A stretch of DNA of 32,773 bases from Bryobacteraceae bacterium. GTDB taxonomy: Bacteria > Acidobacteriota > Terriglobia > Bryobacterales > Bryobacteraceae. The stretch is taken from assembly GCA_030041985.1 (NCBI GenBank), contig JASIAM010000117.1, forward strand, positions 1 to 32,773, written 5' to 3'. Positions 25,083 to 32,773 of this stretch are shown here, in pieces (position 1 is the stretch's first letter; each line of letters opens with the position of its first letter). The notes under the pieces were generated by a model that was not told the origin of the DNA, did no database searches, and worked only from the letters and a program-made list of their open reading frames with translations. A program made the position numbers and the translations under genes.

Positions 25083-25841
25083 TTATACTACCGGGCTGCG
25101 GAGCACGCCGACGTTCTCTACTTCGACCTCCACCACGTCACCCGGGGAAAGCCGCCGCGTGGCGCCGGGCGTGCCCGTGTACACGATATCTCCTGGCAGC
25201 AAGGTCACCCAGCCACTGATCCAACTGAGGAAGGTGGCGCAATCGAAGATGAAATCGGAGGTCCGCTCGCGCTGCACAGTTTCGCCGTTCAGCCGGGTTT
25301 CGAGCAGCAAATTATCCGGGTCAAGACCCGTCACAATGGCCGGTCCGGCGGGGGCAAAGGTATCAGAACCCTTGGCGCGCCACCATTGCACGTCGCGCTG
25401 TTCGCCGTATTGCCAATTACGCTCCGTGACATCGTTGCCGCAAGTCACTCCGAAAACCGCGGCCAGCGCCTCTTCAGGTGCAGCCTGCTTCAGCCGCTTG
25501 CCGATCACCACTACCATTTCGCCTTCGTAGTGCACTTCGGTTGCATCCCGCGGAATCACGATCGGGCTATCCGGATCCTGGAGGGCGGTCAGCGGTTTGT
25601 AGAAAATCTCCGGATGCCGCGGATGTGTCCGGTTGCCGAGGTGACTTTTGTAATTCCTGCCGACGGCAATCACCTTACTCGGCTGGCACGGATTGAGTAG
25701 TTGCAGGCCCTCTAGCGGACCCGCAACTTCAGTTTCACGATGCTCACCGAAGAGATCGCCTTCTATTGCGCAAACAATACCGCCCTCAACAATGCCATAA
25801 CGGGAGGACGAATCCTGACGGTAACGGATGTATCTGGCCAC
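25083..25841 (-). CDS. Fumarylacetoacetate hydrolase family protein
   Basis: This 252-residue cytoplasmic enzyme belongs to the FAH superfamily of metal-dependent hydrolases, isomerases and decarboxylases that act on C-C bonds of oxo-acids. Core motifs are present: KVIAVGRNYKSHLGN, EIFYKPLTAL, VHYEGEMVVVIGK with the two metal-binding glutamates, GVTCGNDVTERNWQ with the metal-binding aspartate, FAPAGPAIVT, and a C-terminal GDIVYTGTPGA. The exact substrate cannot be told; oxaloacetate tautomerase or acylpyruvase activities are common. It starts at a GTG (25841). No tyrosine-catabolism genes are nearby, so a role in that pathway is unlikely. Confidence 0.88.
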   Translation of the reverse strand: MARYIRYRQDSSSRYGIVEGGIVCAIEGDLFGEHRETEVAGPLEGLQLLNPCQPSKVIAVGRNYKSHLGNRTHPRHPEIFYKPLTALQDPDSPIVIPRDATEVHYEGEMVVVIGKRLKQAAPEEALAAVFGVTCGNDVTERNWQYGEQRDVQWWRAKGSDTFAPAGPAIVTGLDPDNLLLETRLNGETVQRERTSDFIFDCATFLSWISGWVTLLPGDIVYTGTPGATRRLSPGDVVEVEVENVGVLRSPVV

Positions 25842-25938
25842 GTTTGGCTATTGTATCCAACGCTACTATTTCGCCGCCAGCAGCACAAGATAGAAAACCC
25901 ACGAGTCCCAGGAGCATGATCAGAGCTCCGGTGTGCCA

Positions 25939-26070
25939 CTATGCCTGGGCACTCTCCGCTTCTGCGGCGTCCACGCCGTTGAACAGAGGCAGCACGTTAT
26001 TCACGTGCGCAACCTGAAGCAACACCCGGACCCGCTCCGAAATATTAACGAGGGCGAACTTGAGATGATT
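25939..26070 (-). pseudogene. C-terminal remnant of a STAS-domain (anti-anti-sigma factor) gene
   Basis: On the minus strand these bases encode NHLKFALVNISERVRVLLQV followed by AHVNNVLPLFNGVDAAEAES and a stop. This matches the last third of anti-sigma-factor antagonists (STAS domain), whose usual ending is close to LKLVNVSERVRxLLxxTGLxxVLxxFxSxxEA. The phosphorylatable-serine region and the N-terminal half are absent: the frame upstream has no STAS similarity. It is therefore a gene tail left after a deletion or rearrangement, abutting the ECF sigma remnant in the other orientation. Confidence 0.6.
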
Positions 26071-26106
26071 CCGTTGGCAGGAGGCAAACGCGCCGGGAGA
26101 ATCCAA

Positions 26107-26238
26107 TGTGAGAACCGAACCCATTTCTTTGCGCTCTGCGCGCAAATGATCCGCCGGATTTTGGTGGACCATGCGCGCCGAAGGAGGAGTGCAAAGCGTG
26201 GAGGAGATGCGCTACACGTCCCACTCGATGAGGTACTG
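26107..26238 (+). pseudogene. Core fragment of an ECF sigma factor gene (TIGR02999 type)
   Basis: These bases encode ENRTHFFALCAQMIRRILVD followed by HARRRRSAKRGGDALHVPLDE. This closely follows the characteristic NRAHFFxxAAxxMRRILVDHARxxxxAKRGG block of the ECF sigma factors common in Acidobacteriota and Planctomycetes. Region 2 proper on the N-terminal side and the whole of region 4 on the C-terminal side are missing, although the frame stays open from 25933 to 26484. It is a remnant, not a working sigma factor. Confidence 0.65.
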
Positions 26239-26369
26239 CAAGACCGTTCCTTTTTGGCACGGCTCCCCGAAAAGGACCTACAGGTGCGTTCCAAAATGAA
26301 ACCAGCAGCGATCGTTGCCGCGGAAAATGAAGCACTTACGCGCGGAAATACGCGTGCCTTCCCTTATAT

Positions 26370-27455
26370 GTGCGCCGATACCTTTTCATCATTCTCCTGG
26401 CAACCGTGGGATCAGCGATGGTCTCCGCCGGAACCGCGACGAGCAGTGAAGAAAGCCGGATTCCGCTGCGCGGTTCCTTCCTGATGTTTGATCGAGAGTT
26501 GCCGCAAGAACTGTGGGCGAAGGAATTCGACTATATGCAAGCAGTCGGGATGGATATGATCGTTGTGCTGGCGGTGGGCCGCCTGCGGTCCAACTCCGCG
26601 GATCCGCTGGGGTATAGCCTTTCGGCGGACGGGCTGCTCTATCCGAGCATGTGGGCGCCGGCTCCTAACGCTCGGGCCGGCGACCGGCTGGATATGATCC
26701 TCTCGCTTGCTGATCAGCGCAGGATGAAGGTGTATATCGGCTCACTGCAAACGGAGTCGGATTGGACAAGCGGAAAGGAATTCGCCGCTCTTCGCGAATA
26801 CAACAAGCGTATAGCGACAGAAATCCTGGAACGCTACGGGACCCATCCGTCGCTTGCCGGTTGGTACTTTCCCCAGGAGCTTTGGATGAATTGGGTAAAG
26901 TACTACGGCCGCGATTACTACGGCACCGCTCTTCTTAGAGACTTCGTCACCGACATGAAGAGAATCGATCCTCACAAGATCATTGCAGCTACGGTGGTGT
27001 TCAAGAGGGATCAGGATGGTTTGATGCCACCTTTGACAGCCGGCAATCTTGAGAGCGTCATGACCAACTTCCTTCAGACCACTCGTGTTGATATATTGAT
27101 GCCTCAGGATGGCATTGGCGCTATGGCCGGAGCAGCGCCGATTACGGAGCTTCCCCGTTACTTTGCGGCCATGGAGAAGGCGCGCAATAAAGCGGGAGTG
27201 GGCACCGTCCTCCTGGCGATCATCGAGACTTTCACTGCGGTGCCGGGTCTCAGCAGCGATCGTTATCCACCCGCCAGCATTTCCCGAGTCGAAGAGGAGT
27301 TGAATGCCGTTCGTCCTTACGTCAGCGGATCTGTGAGTTGGGTCTTCGGTCACGACATGTCGCCCCAGGCAACGTACTATCCGGGAGCAGCCGCCGCGCT
27401 ATATCGGGAATATCGTGCCCGGTATGCGAGCACTGCTACCGCACGCGTGGATTGA
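26370..27455 (+). CDS. DUF4434-type glycoside hydrolase-like secreted protein
   Basis: This 361-residue protein starts with a signal peptide (RRYLFIILLATVGSAMVSAG). The mature part resembles DUF4434, a TIM-barrel-like family related to glycoside hydrolases: GSFLMFDRELPQELWAKEF, then VGMDMIVVLAVGRL, GLLYPSMW, LDMILSLADQRRMKVYIG, YGTHPSLAGWYFPQELW with candidate acidic residues, and VDILMPQDGIGA. Activity on sugars is likely by fold but untested. The start is a GTG at 26370 without a clear ribosome binding site, next to the gene-remnant scar, so the true 5' end may have been altered. Two hand-counted 60-base lines inside it are 48% and 52% GC, lower than the flanking genes, which hints at acquisition. 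Confidence 0.65.
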   Translation: MRRYLFIILLATVGSAMVSAGTATSSEESRIPLRGSFLMFDRELPQELWAKEFDYMQAVGMDMIVVLAVGRLRSNSADPLGYSLSADGLLYPSMWAPAPNARAGDRLDMILSLADQRRMKVYIGSLQTESDWTSGKEFAALREYNKRIATEILERYGTHPSLAGWYFPQELWMNWVKYYGRDYYGTALLRDFVTDMKRIDPHKIIAATVVFKRDQDGLMPPLTAGNLESVMTNFLQTTRVDILMPQDGIGAMAGAAPITELPRYFAAMEKARNKAGVGTVLLAIIETFTAVPGLSSDRYPPASISRVEEELNAVRPYVSGSVSWVFGHDMSPQATYYPGAAAALYREYRARYASTATARVD

Positions 27456-27503
27456 CATATTCACTGCTAATGTAGTTCCACGAAATGGCTGGACAAAAAG
27501 CTG

Positions 27504-27573
27504 CCGCGCTTCGCGCGGTTGGCAGGCGGAAACGCCTGCCCCACCAATTGCCAAACGCCTGGTCAAACAGGCG
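27504..27573. repeat. Cluster of three perfect hairpins (REP-like)
   Basis: Three palindromes lie in a row between converging genes: CCGCGC-TTC-GCGCGG at 27504-27518, GGCAGGCG-GAAA-CGCCTGCC at 27521-27540, and CGCCTG-GTCAAA-CAGGCG at 27556-27573. The second has a GNRA tetraloop and its arm core (CGCCTG) recurs in the third. This resembles the short palindromic elements scattered through Solibacter-type genomes. It may also end transcripts from both sides. The remainder of 27456-27666 holds nothing I can identify. Confidence 0.6.
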
Positions 27574-27666
27574 CCCGCCAATGTCAGTTCTTCGGCAATG
27601 CCTTCGAGACTCGCGACAGGCTGCCAAAGCGATTGGCTATCAAAAGCATCACTGCAGTGAGAAGGC

Positions 27667-28893
27667 TTAGCTGTGTAATGCGCCGGATGGCCGGAAGCGA
27701 GAGACACAGGTAATATACACAAGGCAGAGGAGCGGCACAGCGAAGGAAGCTTGCACAGAGTGCAAGGAGTCCGCCACAAGGCCCATTACCGGAGGCAGTA
27801 CGGCGCCGCCGGCGATTGCCATGATCATGAGGCCTGAGAGCGCGCTGGACTGCTCCGGGAAAGCGTCGATGACCATGGAAAAAATCAGCGGGAAGATATT
27901 GGCGAATCCCAAGCCGATAGCGAAGAAGCTCGCCACCGCGGCCGCCGCGCGGGGCACAAATATGCCGGCCAGTCCAAATAACGATAGCGCGCAAGTGACG
28001 CGCAGGAAGGCGCGCGGGGCGATCCAATTCAAAATCACACCGCCCGAGAAGCGGCCGATGGTGAGAGCGAGGAAAAACAGGCCGGTGCCCAGAAGGCCGA
28101 TGCGGCCGATATCAACTTGAAAGCGATCCTTCAAATAGAGAGGGATCGCCGAGCTGACTGAGACCTCAGCGCCTACGTAGAGAAACAGGGCCACGACCAT
28201 GGTGGCGATGTATCCGTGCTTCAGTAGCCGCAGGCAGGAGGCGATGGTAGCTGGCGCGGGAACGGGGCACTGGGGATTGGGGGCTGGCGCAGGGATGCGG
28301 GCGGCTGCGAGCAGTGTCACCAACACCGCGCCGCTGTAGATCGGAAAAATGACATTCCAACCTGCGCCTGCAATGCGTGCCGCGAGCACGGGAATGAGCG
28401 GACCGGAGAGCGATCCGATCGCTTTCACGAATTGACCCAGAGAAAGGTTGCGCGCGAATTTTCCTTCCGGAGATACGTCGCGCATGATGGGGTTGCCGGC
28501 CACCTGCAAAATAGTTGCGCCTGCGCCCAGCAGCAGGATGGTGAGCAGGAAAACGGGAAAGGTGGAGAGTCCGAAGAGGGTGGAGATGAGGAGGCCCGCC
28601 AGCATGACGAAGAGGCCGAGCAGGAGCACGAATTTTTTTCCGCGCCGATCCTGGTAGACGCCCATCGGCACAGAGAGGATGCCGAACATGAGGAAGCCTG
28701 CGAAGGGGATCAATTGCGCAGTGAAATTGGACAGGCGGAACTGGTCGCGCGCGAGCCCGACGAACGGACCCACGGCGTCGCCAAAACCCATGGCAAGGAA
28801 GACCAGAAAAACTGGCGCGAGGGCTGAGATAGATCCAGGAGCCAAGGGCCGGGAGCCAGGGACCGGCGTGCTCTTGGAAGCGGTGGCGTTCAT
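27667..28893 (-). CDS. MFS sugar transporter, FHS (FucP-like) type
   Basis: This 408-residue integral membrane protein has 12 likely membrane helices in two halves separated by a Pro/Ala loop. The first half carries GVYQDRRGKKFVLLLG (MFS loop 2-3 motif) and LQVAGNPIMRD followed by LSLGQFVKAIGSLSGPLIPV, the pattern seen in the fucose/glucose-galactose:proton symporter family. Sugar uptake is therefore likely, but the sugar is unknown. I chose the ATG at 28893; a GTG at 28908 is in frame. The central loop (PAPAPNPQCPVPAPA) is encoded by a G-rich near-repeat, as is the N-terminal PVPGSRPLAPGS. It converges on the DUF4434 gene; a carbohydrate link between the two is possible. Confidence 0.82.
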   Translation of the reverse strand: MNATASKSTPVPGSRPLAPGSISALAPVFLVFLAMGFGDAVGPFVGLARDQFRLSNFTAQLIPFAGFLMFGILSVPMGVYQDRRGKKFVLLLGLFVMLAGLLISTLFGLSTFPVFLLTILLLGAGATILQVAGNPIMRDVSPEGKFARNLSLGQFVKAIGSLSGPLIPVLAARIAGAGWNVIFPIYSGAVLVTLLAAARIPAPAPNPQCPVPAPATIASCLRLLKHGYIATMVVALFLYVGAEVSVSSAIPLYLKDRFQVDIGRIGLLGTGLFFLALTIGRFSGGVILNWIAPRAFLRVTCALSLFGLAGIFVPRAAAAVASFFAIGLGFANIFPLIFSMVIDAFPEQSSALSGLMIMAIAGGAVLPPVMGLVADSLHSVQASFAVPLLCLVYITCVSRFRPSGALHS

Positions 28894-28931
28894 AGGATGG
28901 CGAGCCACTGACTAGGGGAGCTTTCTCCCTG

Positions 28932-31187
28932 CTACCGGGCGGAAGGCGAACCGCGCTCTGGCGCGAGCAGCGCTTCCTGGGAATTGGTGGCGGCCGACCC
29001 GGACGCCCGCACGCGCCGATAATACAGACCATCGGCCTGCATCGAGCGCGCCTTTACGTTGTCGGCCAGGTATGTCATCAGGACGCCGTCCAGCAGGCGC
29101 CGGATCATCTCCGGATCACGAATCGGCGCCAGTATCTCCACGCGGTGATCGATGTTGCGTGGCATCAGGTCGGCGCTTCCGATATAGACTTCTTCATCGC
29201 CTCCGTTGCGGAAGTAGTAAAGGCGGCTGTGCTCCAGAAAGCGGCCCACGATGCTGGTGACTTCGATATTCTCACTCACTCCGGCGAGCCCCGGCCGCAG
29301 GCAGCAGATGCCGCGCACCAGAAGCTGGACCTTAACGCCCGCGCGGGAAGCTTTGTACAGAGCGCGAATCATGGGCGGGTCCACCAGCGCGTTCATTTTG
29401 AAAATGAGCGCCGCCTCGCGCCCCTGTTTAGCATGGTGGATCTCCCGTTCGATCAGCGCCGCCAGGCGCTCGCGAAGATTAACGGGCGAAACCAAAAGCC
29501 GGCGGTAGTCGGATTTTCCGGAATAGCCGGTTAGATAGTTGAACAGATCGCTGGCATCAGCGGCCACATTTTCGTCGGCTGTAAGAAGGCCGATATCGGT
29601 ATACAAGTGAGCCGTCACAGCGTTGTAGTTGCCCGTAGACAAATGCACGTAGCGGGCAATGCGGTCCTGTTCCCGCCGCACCACCAGCGCCACTTTGGAA
29701 TGAATTTTTAGCCCGGGAATGCCATAGACCACGTGGGCGCCCACTTTTTCCAGTGCGCGCGCCCATTCGATGTTGCTCTCTTCATCGAAGCGCGCCTTGA
29801 GTTCCACCAGAACGGCCACCTGCTTTTCCTCCTCGACCGCTTCGAGCAGCGCTTCGACGATCGGAGAGTTGCGGCCGACGCGGTACAGACAAATCTTGAT
29901 CGCTAGAACCGCGGGATCGTGAGCCGCCTGGCGCAGGAATTCTACTACCGGTTGAAAAGAATCAAAAGGGTGATGGACCAGGATGTCGCCGCCCCGCATG
30001 CGTTCGAACGTGTCCTCCACACCGGCCGCGGGACCGTCCGCCAGAGGCTTGGGAACGGAAGGCACGAAATTGCCGTACTTGAGATCCGGGCGATCGAGAT
30101 GGTACAAAGCGAACAATCGCTTTGGAGATAGCGGCTGCCAGCCACGATAGACTTCGCTGTTCCCGACTTCCAGGTTGGTCTTCAGAATATCGAGGATATG
30201 CGACGGCATGTCGCGCGTGACAATCAGCCGGACCACGCTGCCGAACTTGCGCTGCCGCACGCCCTCTTCGATAGTCTCCAGCAGGTCTTCCGCCTCCAGT
30301 TCCTTAATGGCGATGTCGGCATCGCGCGTCACGTGAAAGGGATGCGATTCGAGGATCTCCATTCCCGGAAACAATTCCGCGAGGTGAGCGGCAATCACGT
30401 CCTCAAGCCACACCAATTCGGTGCGGTGGGTACGCAACCGCTTGGCGCCGGCTTTCCGCACACCGATCACCGGCACCAGCTCGGGCAGCGAGTTCGGCAC
30501 CTTGACGCGCGCAAAATGCTCCTTCCCCTCGGGGTCACGGATCATCACTGCCAGATTCAGGCTGAGATTAGAGATATGAGGAAACGGCCGCCCCGGATCG
30601 TTGCCCAGCGGGGTGAGCACGGGGTAGACCGTCTCCGTGAAATAGCCGGCAAGCCGATTCTTCTGCAAATCGTTCAAGTCGGCGTATGCGCGGACGAAAA
30701 TGCCCGCCTCGTTCAAAGCCGCCATCAGGCTTTCGCAGCATTTGCGCGCATCGCTCAGAATTTTCTTGATTTCACGGCGTATGGAAACGAGCTGGGCGCG
30801 CGGACTCATGCCGTCGGGTCCCACTTCCAGGCTGCCGGCATCCAGTTGCGCGGCCAATCCCGCCACGCGCACCATGAAAAACTCATCGAGATTGGAGCCG
30901 ACGATGGAGAGAAATTTCACCCGTTCCAAAAGCGGGTTGTTTTCGTCTTCTGCTTCTTCGAGAACACGCCTTTGGAAGGCCAGCAGACTAAGCTCCCGAT
31001 TGATATATAAATCCGGGTCCTCCAGGTTGATGGCTTCCTCGGTCTGGGCGGTTTCGTTCACAAGGTTCCTTTCGTGCCCCGCAACAAGCCGCGCCGCCTT
31101 TACCGCGAAGCTGCTGCCGCGATCTCTTTTTTTGGGCATCGCTCGACTCATTGTAGTGGGCTCAGCTAATCTTGGACGAAACGTCAT
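28932..31187 (-). CDS. ppk1: Polyphosphate kinase 1
   Basis: Ppk1 reversibly makes inorganic polyphosphate from ATP. The protein is 751 residues long. The N-terminal domain starts INRELSLLAFQRRVLEEAED, followed by SIVGSNLDEFFMVRVAGL. The autophosphorylated histidine is H496 in LKIHSKVALV, and the second catalytic histidine is H653 in LEHSRLYYF; their spacing of 157 residues equals that of the two active-site histidines in the E. coli enzyme (H435 and H592). STGNYNAVTAHLYTDIGLLTADE and GSADLMPRNIDHRVE are also family signatures. The ATG at 31187 has GGAAG ten bases upstream; ATGs at 31151 and 31139 would give shorter, more usual N-termini. It is divergent from the PiT transporter with only 46 bases between starts. 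Confidence 0.95.
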   Translation of the reverse strand: MTFRPRLAEPTTMSRAMPKKRDRGSSFAVKAARLVAGHERNLVNETAQTEEAINLEDPDLYINRELSLLAFQRRVLEEAEDENNPLLERVKFLSIVGSNLDEFFMVRVAGLAAQLDAGSLEVGPDGMSPRAQLVSIRREIKKILSDARKCCESLMAALNEAGIFVRAYADLNDLQKNRLAGYFTETVYPVLTPLGNDPGRPFPHISNLSLNLAVMIRDPEGKEHFARVKVPNSLPELVPVIGVRKAGAKRLRTHRTELVWLEDVIAAHLAELFPGMEILESHPFHVTRDADIAIKELEAEDLLETIEEGVRQRKFGSVVRLIVTRDMPSHILDILKTNLEVGNSEVYRGWQPLSPKRLFALYHLDRPDLKYGNFVPSVPKPLADGPAAGVEDTFERMRGGDILVHHPFDSFQPVVEFLRQAAHDPAVLAIKICLYRVGRNSPIVEALLEAVEEEKQVAVLVELKARFDEESNIEWARALEKVGAHVVYGIPGLKIHSKVALVVRREQDRIARYVHLSTGNYNAVTAHLYTDIGLLTADENVAADASDLFNYLTGYSGKSDYRRLLVSPVNLRERLAALIEREIHHAKQGREAALIFKMNALVDPPMIRALYKASRAGVKVQLLVRGICCLRPGLAGVSENIEVTSIVGRFLEHSRLYYFRNGGDEEVYIGSADLMPRNIDHRVEILAPIRDPEMIRRLLDGVLMTYLADNVKARSMQADGLYYRRVRASGSAATNSQEALLAPERGSPSAR

Positions 31188-31233
31188 TCAATTGTAACTT
31201 CCGCTGGTTAGACTGTCACAACCAGAGGAAAAT
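31188..31233. promoter_or_regulatory. Shared divergent promoter region of ppk1 and PiT gene
   Basis: Only 46 bases separate the first possible ppk1 start from the transporter ATG, so the promoters must overlap or lie within the 5' coding end of ppk1. CTGTCACA at 31213-31220 matches one half of a PhoB box, but no second half lies 11 bases away. AGAGGAA at about 31223-31229 is the ribosome binding site of the transporter gene. Confidence 0.35.
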
Positions 31234-32773
31234 ATGGCAGCACCAGCCGCAGCCACTTCGGCAATACAGTCCAAGCTCGACCGTAAACCGGGGAAGATTG
31301 GCATGGCCATCTTCGGATTGGCCTTGATCATCGGATTTGTTTATGCAGGCATGCATTTCGCAGAAGACATATCCACTGTCCATTCCACATCTATCTACCC
31401 CTTTCTGTTATTGGGTTTTGCCCTCCTGATAGCGCTCGGGTTCGAATTCGTCAATGGATTTCACGACACCGCAAACGCAGTGGCGACCGTGATTTATACG
31501 CACTCGCTCGAACCACACATAGCGGTGGTCTTATCGGGGACCATGAACTTCATTGGTGTGATGGTTTCCACCGGAGGAGTGGCGTTCGGAATCATTTCCC
31601 TCCTTCCCGTGGAGCTGATACTTCAAGTGGGCAGCGGTTCCGGGTTTGCCATGGTGTTTGCCCTGTTAATCGCAGCGATTTTGTGGAACCTGAGTACCTG
31701 GTATTTTGGCCTTCCCTCCTCGAGTTCTCATACCATGGTCGGCTCTATCATTGGGGTGGGCATCGCCAATCAATTGATGTCGGTGCGTAGCGGAACGAGC
31801 GGCGTGGATTGGGCGCAGGCGGGTGAAGTGGGCAGGACTCTGCTGGTGTCCCCGCTGGTGGGTTTCTTCTGCGCGGCAGTTCTGTTGCTGATTGCCAAGA
31901 TGGTGCTGCGCGATCCGCGGCTCTACAAAGCTCCCGTGGGCGATGCGCCACCGCCTTTCTGGATTCGCTGCCTTCTCATTCTTACCTGCGGCTCGGTAAG
32001 CTACGCGCACGGCAACAATGACGGGCAGAAAGGCATGGGATTGATTATGCTCATCCTGATCGGCACAGTCCCCACTGCCTACGCTTTGAATCACGCGATT
32101 ACGCCTGGCCAGACCCAGGATTTCGTGGCCGTCTCGCACCAGGCCGAAGATACTTTACGCAAATACGTTTCGCCTTCGGCAGTGGTCGGCGATCCGCGCA
32201 ATGAAGTCAGCACCTATATCGCCAGCAAGGAGTTCAAACCCTCCACCATGCTTGGGCTGGAGCAACTGGTCAACACCATCGCCGGAGAAGCTGCTCTCTA
32301 CAAGCAATTGAAGAATGTGCCCGCCACGATGACCCCCAATCTTCGCAATGACATGTACGTTGCCAGCGAAGCTCTCCGCCTGATGAAGAAGCCCGGCAAT
32401 CCGCAATTGGCTGCCCAAGACTGGAGCGTTCTCGACAATTATCGCAAGCACATCGACAATGCCACCAAGTTCATTCCCAGTTGGGTGAAGGTGGCAGTAG
32501 CGTTGGCCCTGGGTTTGGGAACCATGGTGGGGTGGAAGCGAATCGTGGTAACGGTGGGCGAGAAAATCGGCAAAACACATCTGACCTATGCCCAGGGCGC
32601 GGCCGCCGAAATCATCGCGTTCGGCACCATCGAGGCGGCAAGCCTGATCAGCCTTCCCGTAAGCACCACTCACGTGCTGTCGTCGGGCGTAGCGGGCGCA
32701 ATGGCCGCCAACCACTCGGGCCTGCAATGGGGTACAGTCCGTAGCCTGCTGATGGCTTGGGTGCTGACCTTGC
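31234..32773 (+). CDS. PiT-family inorganic phosphate transporter (3' end beyond window)
   Basis: This gene runs off the right edge; 513 codons are present. It encodes a low-affinity, cation- or proton-coupled phosphate transporter of the PiT/PHO4 family. The duplicated signatures are visible: FVNGFHDTANAVATVIYTHS in the first half and SYAHGNNDGQKGMGLIMLI in the second, with SSSSHTMVGS and VSTTHVLSSG in the paired re-entrant regions. A long hydrophilic stretch of about 150 residues (VSHQAEDTLRKYVSPSAVV onward) lies between the two repeats, as in larger bacterial members. The ATG at 31234 has a good AGAGGAA site. Divergence from ppk1 ties phosphate uptake to polyphosphate storage. Confidence 0.93.
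   Translation, partial: MAAPAAATSAIQSKLDRKPGKIGMAIFGLALIIGFVYAGMHFAEDISTVHSTSIYPFLLLGFALLIALGFEFVNGFHDTANAVATVIYTHSLEPHIAVVLSGTMNFIGVMVSTGGVAFGIISLLPVELILQVGSGSGFAMVFALLIAAILWNLSTWYFGLPSSSSHTMVGSIIGVGIANQLMSVRSGTSGVDWAQAGEVGRTLLVSPLVGFFCAAVLLLIAKMVLRDPRLYKAPVGDAPPPFWIRCLLILTCGSVSYAHGNNDGQKGMGLIMLILIGTVPTAYALNHAITPGQTQDFVAVSHQAEDTLRKYVSPSAVVGDPRNEVSTYIASKEFKPSTMLGLEQLVNTIAGEAALYKQLKNVPATMTPNLRNDMYVASEALRLMKKPGNPQLAAQDWSVLDNYRKHIDNATKFIPSWVKVAVALALGLGTMVGWKRIVVTVGEKIGKTHLTYAQGAAAEIIAFGTIEAASLISLPVSTTHVLSSGVAGAMAANHSGLQWGTVRSLLMAWVLTL

Larger units (their letters stand above)
25842..26369. other. Scar region between FAH and DUF4434 genes
   Basis: This 528-base stretch has no intact gene. It holds the STAS tail and the ECF sigma core fragment described separately, meeting at about 26071-26106. 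The rest (25842-25938 and 26239-26369) shows nothing recognisable. No inverted-repeat ends, target duplication or transposase fragment were seen. Confidence 0.6.

Noticed and set aside
24379-25530. A 383-codon plus-strand open frame
   Set aside because: It is antisense to the toast_rack-like and FAH genes, both of which have clear family motifs.
31202-31220. A full PhoB box between ppk1 and the PiT gene
   Set aside because: Only one half-site (CTGTCACA) is present; the bases 11 positions upstream do not match.
1-32773. rRNA, tRNA, CRISPR arrays, transposases or prophage genes
   Set aside because: None could be recognised by eye anywhere in the window; short tRNA-like folds cannot be fully excluded without a covariance-model search.

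Overview
The window looks like chromosomal DNA of an Acidobacteriota member, most likely from the Solibacter/Bryobacter side. This is inferred from a TIGR03435-type secreted protein (a family expanded in that phylum), high GC content, short GC-rich palindromes between genes, and lipid A/Kdo genes of a Gram-negative envelope. No rRNA, tRNA, CRISPR array or intact insertion sequence was seen.

Layout. Positions 40-677 hold a minus-strand VapB/VapC-type toxin-antitoxin pair whose toxin lacks its usual C-terminal end. A TIGR03435 protein follows (867-1619), then a plus-strand run of an MFS transporter, a PBP4-type D-Ala-D-Ala carboxypeptidase and an FmdB-type zinc ribbon (1748-4687). A small secreted protein (minus strand) starts head-to-head with, and overlaps, a long gene that fuses Kdo transferase (WaaA) to lipid A 4'-kinase (LpxK) (5440-7821).

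The centre (8170-21176) is a four-gene, translationally coupled operon: a membrane-anchored beta-propeller protein, a VIT + von Willebrand A protein, a 2328-residue secreted TPR-like protein, and a single-pass membrane protein resembling DUF3352. Adjacent genes overlap by 1, 14 and 4 bases. I do not recognise this set as a named system; it is the best candidate here for an undescribed envelope module.

After it lies a 249-base intergenic region with a likely small RNA on the minus strand (three hairpins, the last a terminator with seven U, plus an extended -10 promoter) and an 8-base-arm dyad before a GAF-AAA+-Fis regulator. That regulator carries GVATGV where sigma-54 activators have GAFTGA. 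Lipoyl synthase (lipA) follows.

On the minus strand, converging on lipA, are a fumarylacetoacetate-hydrolase family enzyme, a toast_rack-like lipoprotein and a BON-domain lipoprotein. Positions 25842-26369 are a scar holding the tail of a STAS-domain gene and a core fragment of an ECF sigma factor gene in opposite orientations. It is followed by a lower-GC DUF4434 gene and a cluster of three hairpins. The right end has an FHS-type sugar MFS transporter, then polyphosphate kinase (ppk1) divergent from a PiT phosphate transporter that runs off the window: phosphate uptake and phosphate storage sharing one short promoter region.
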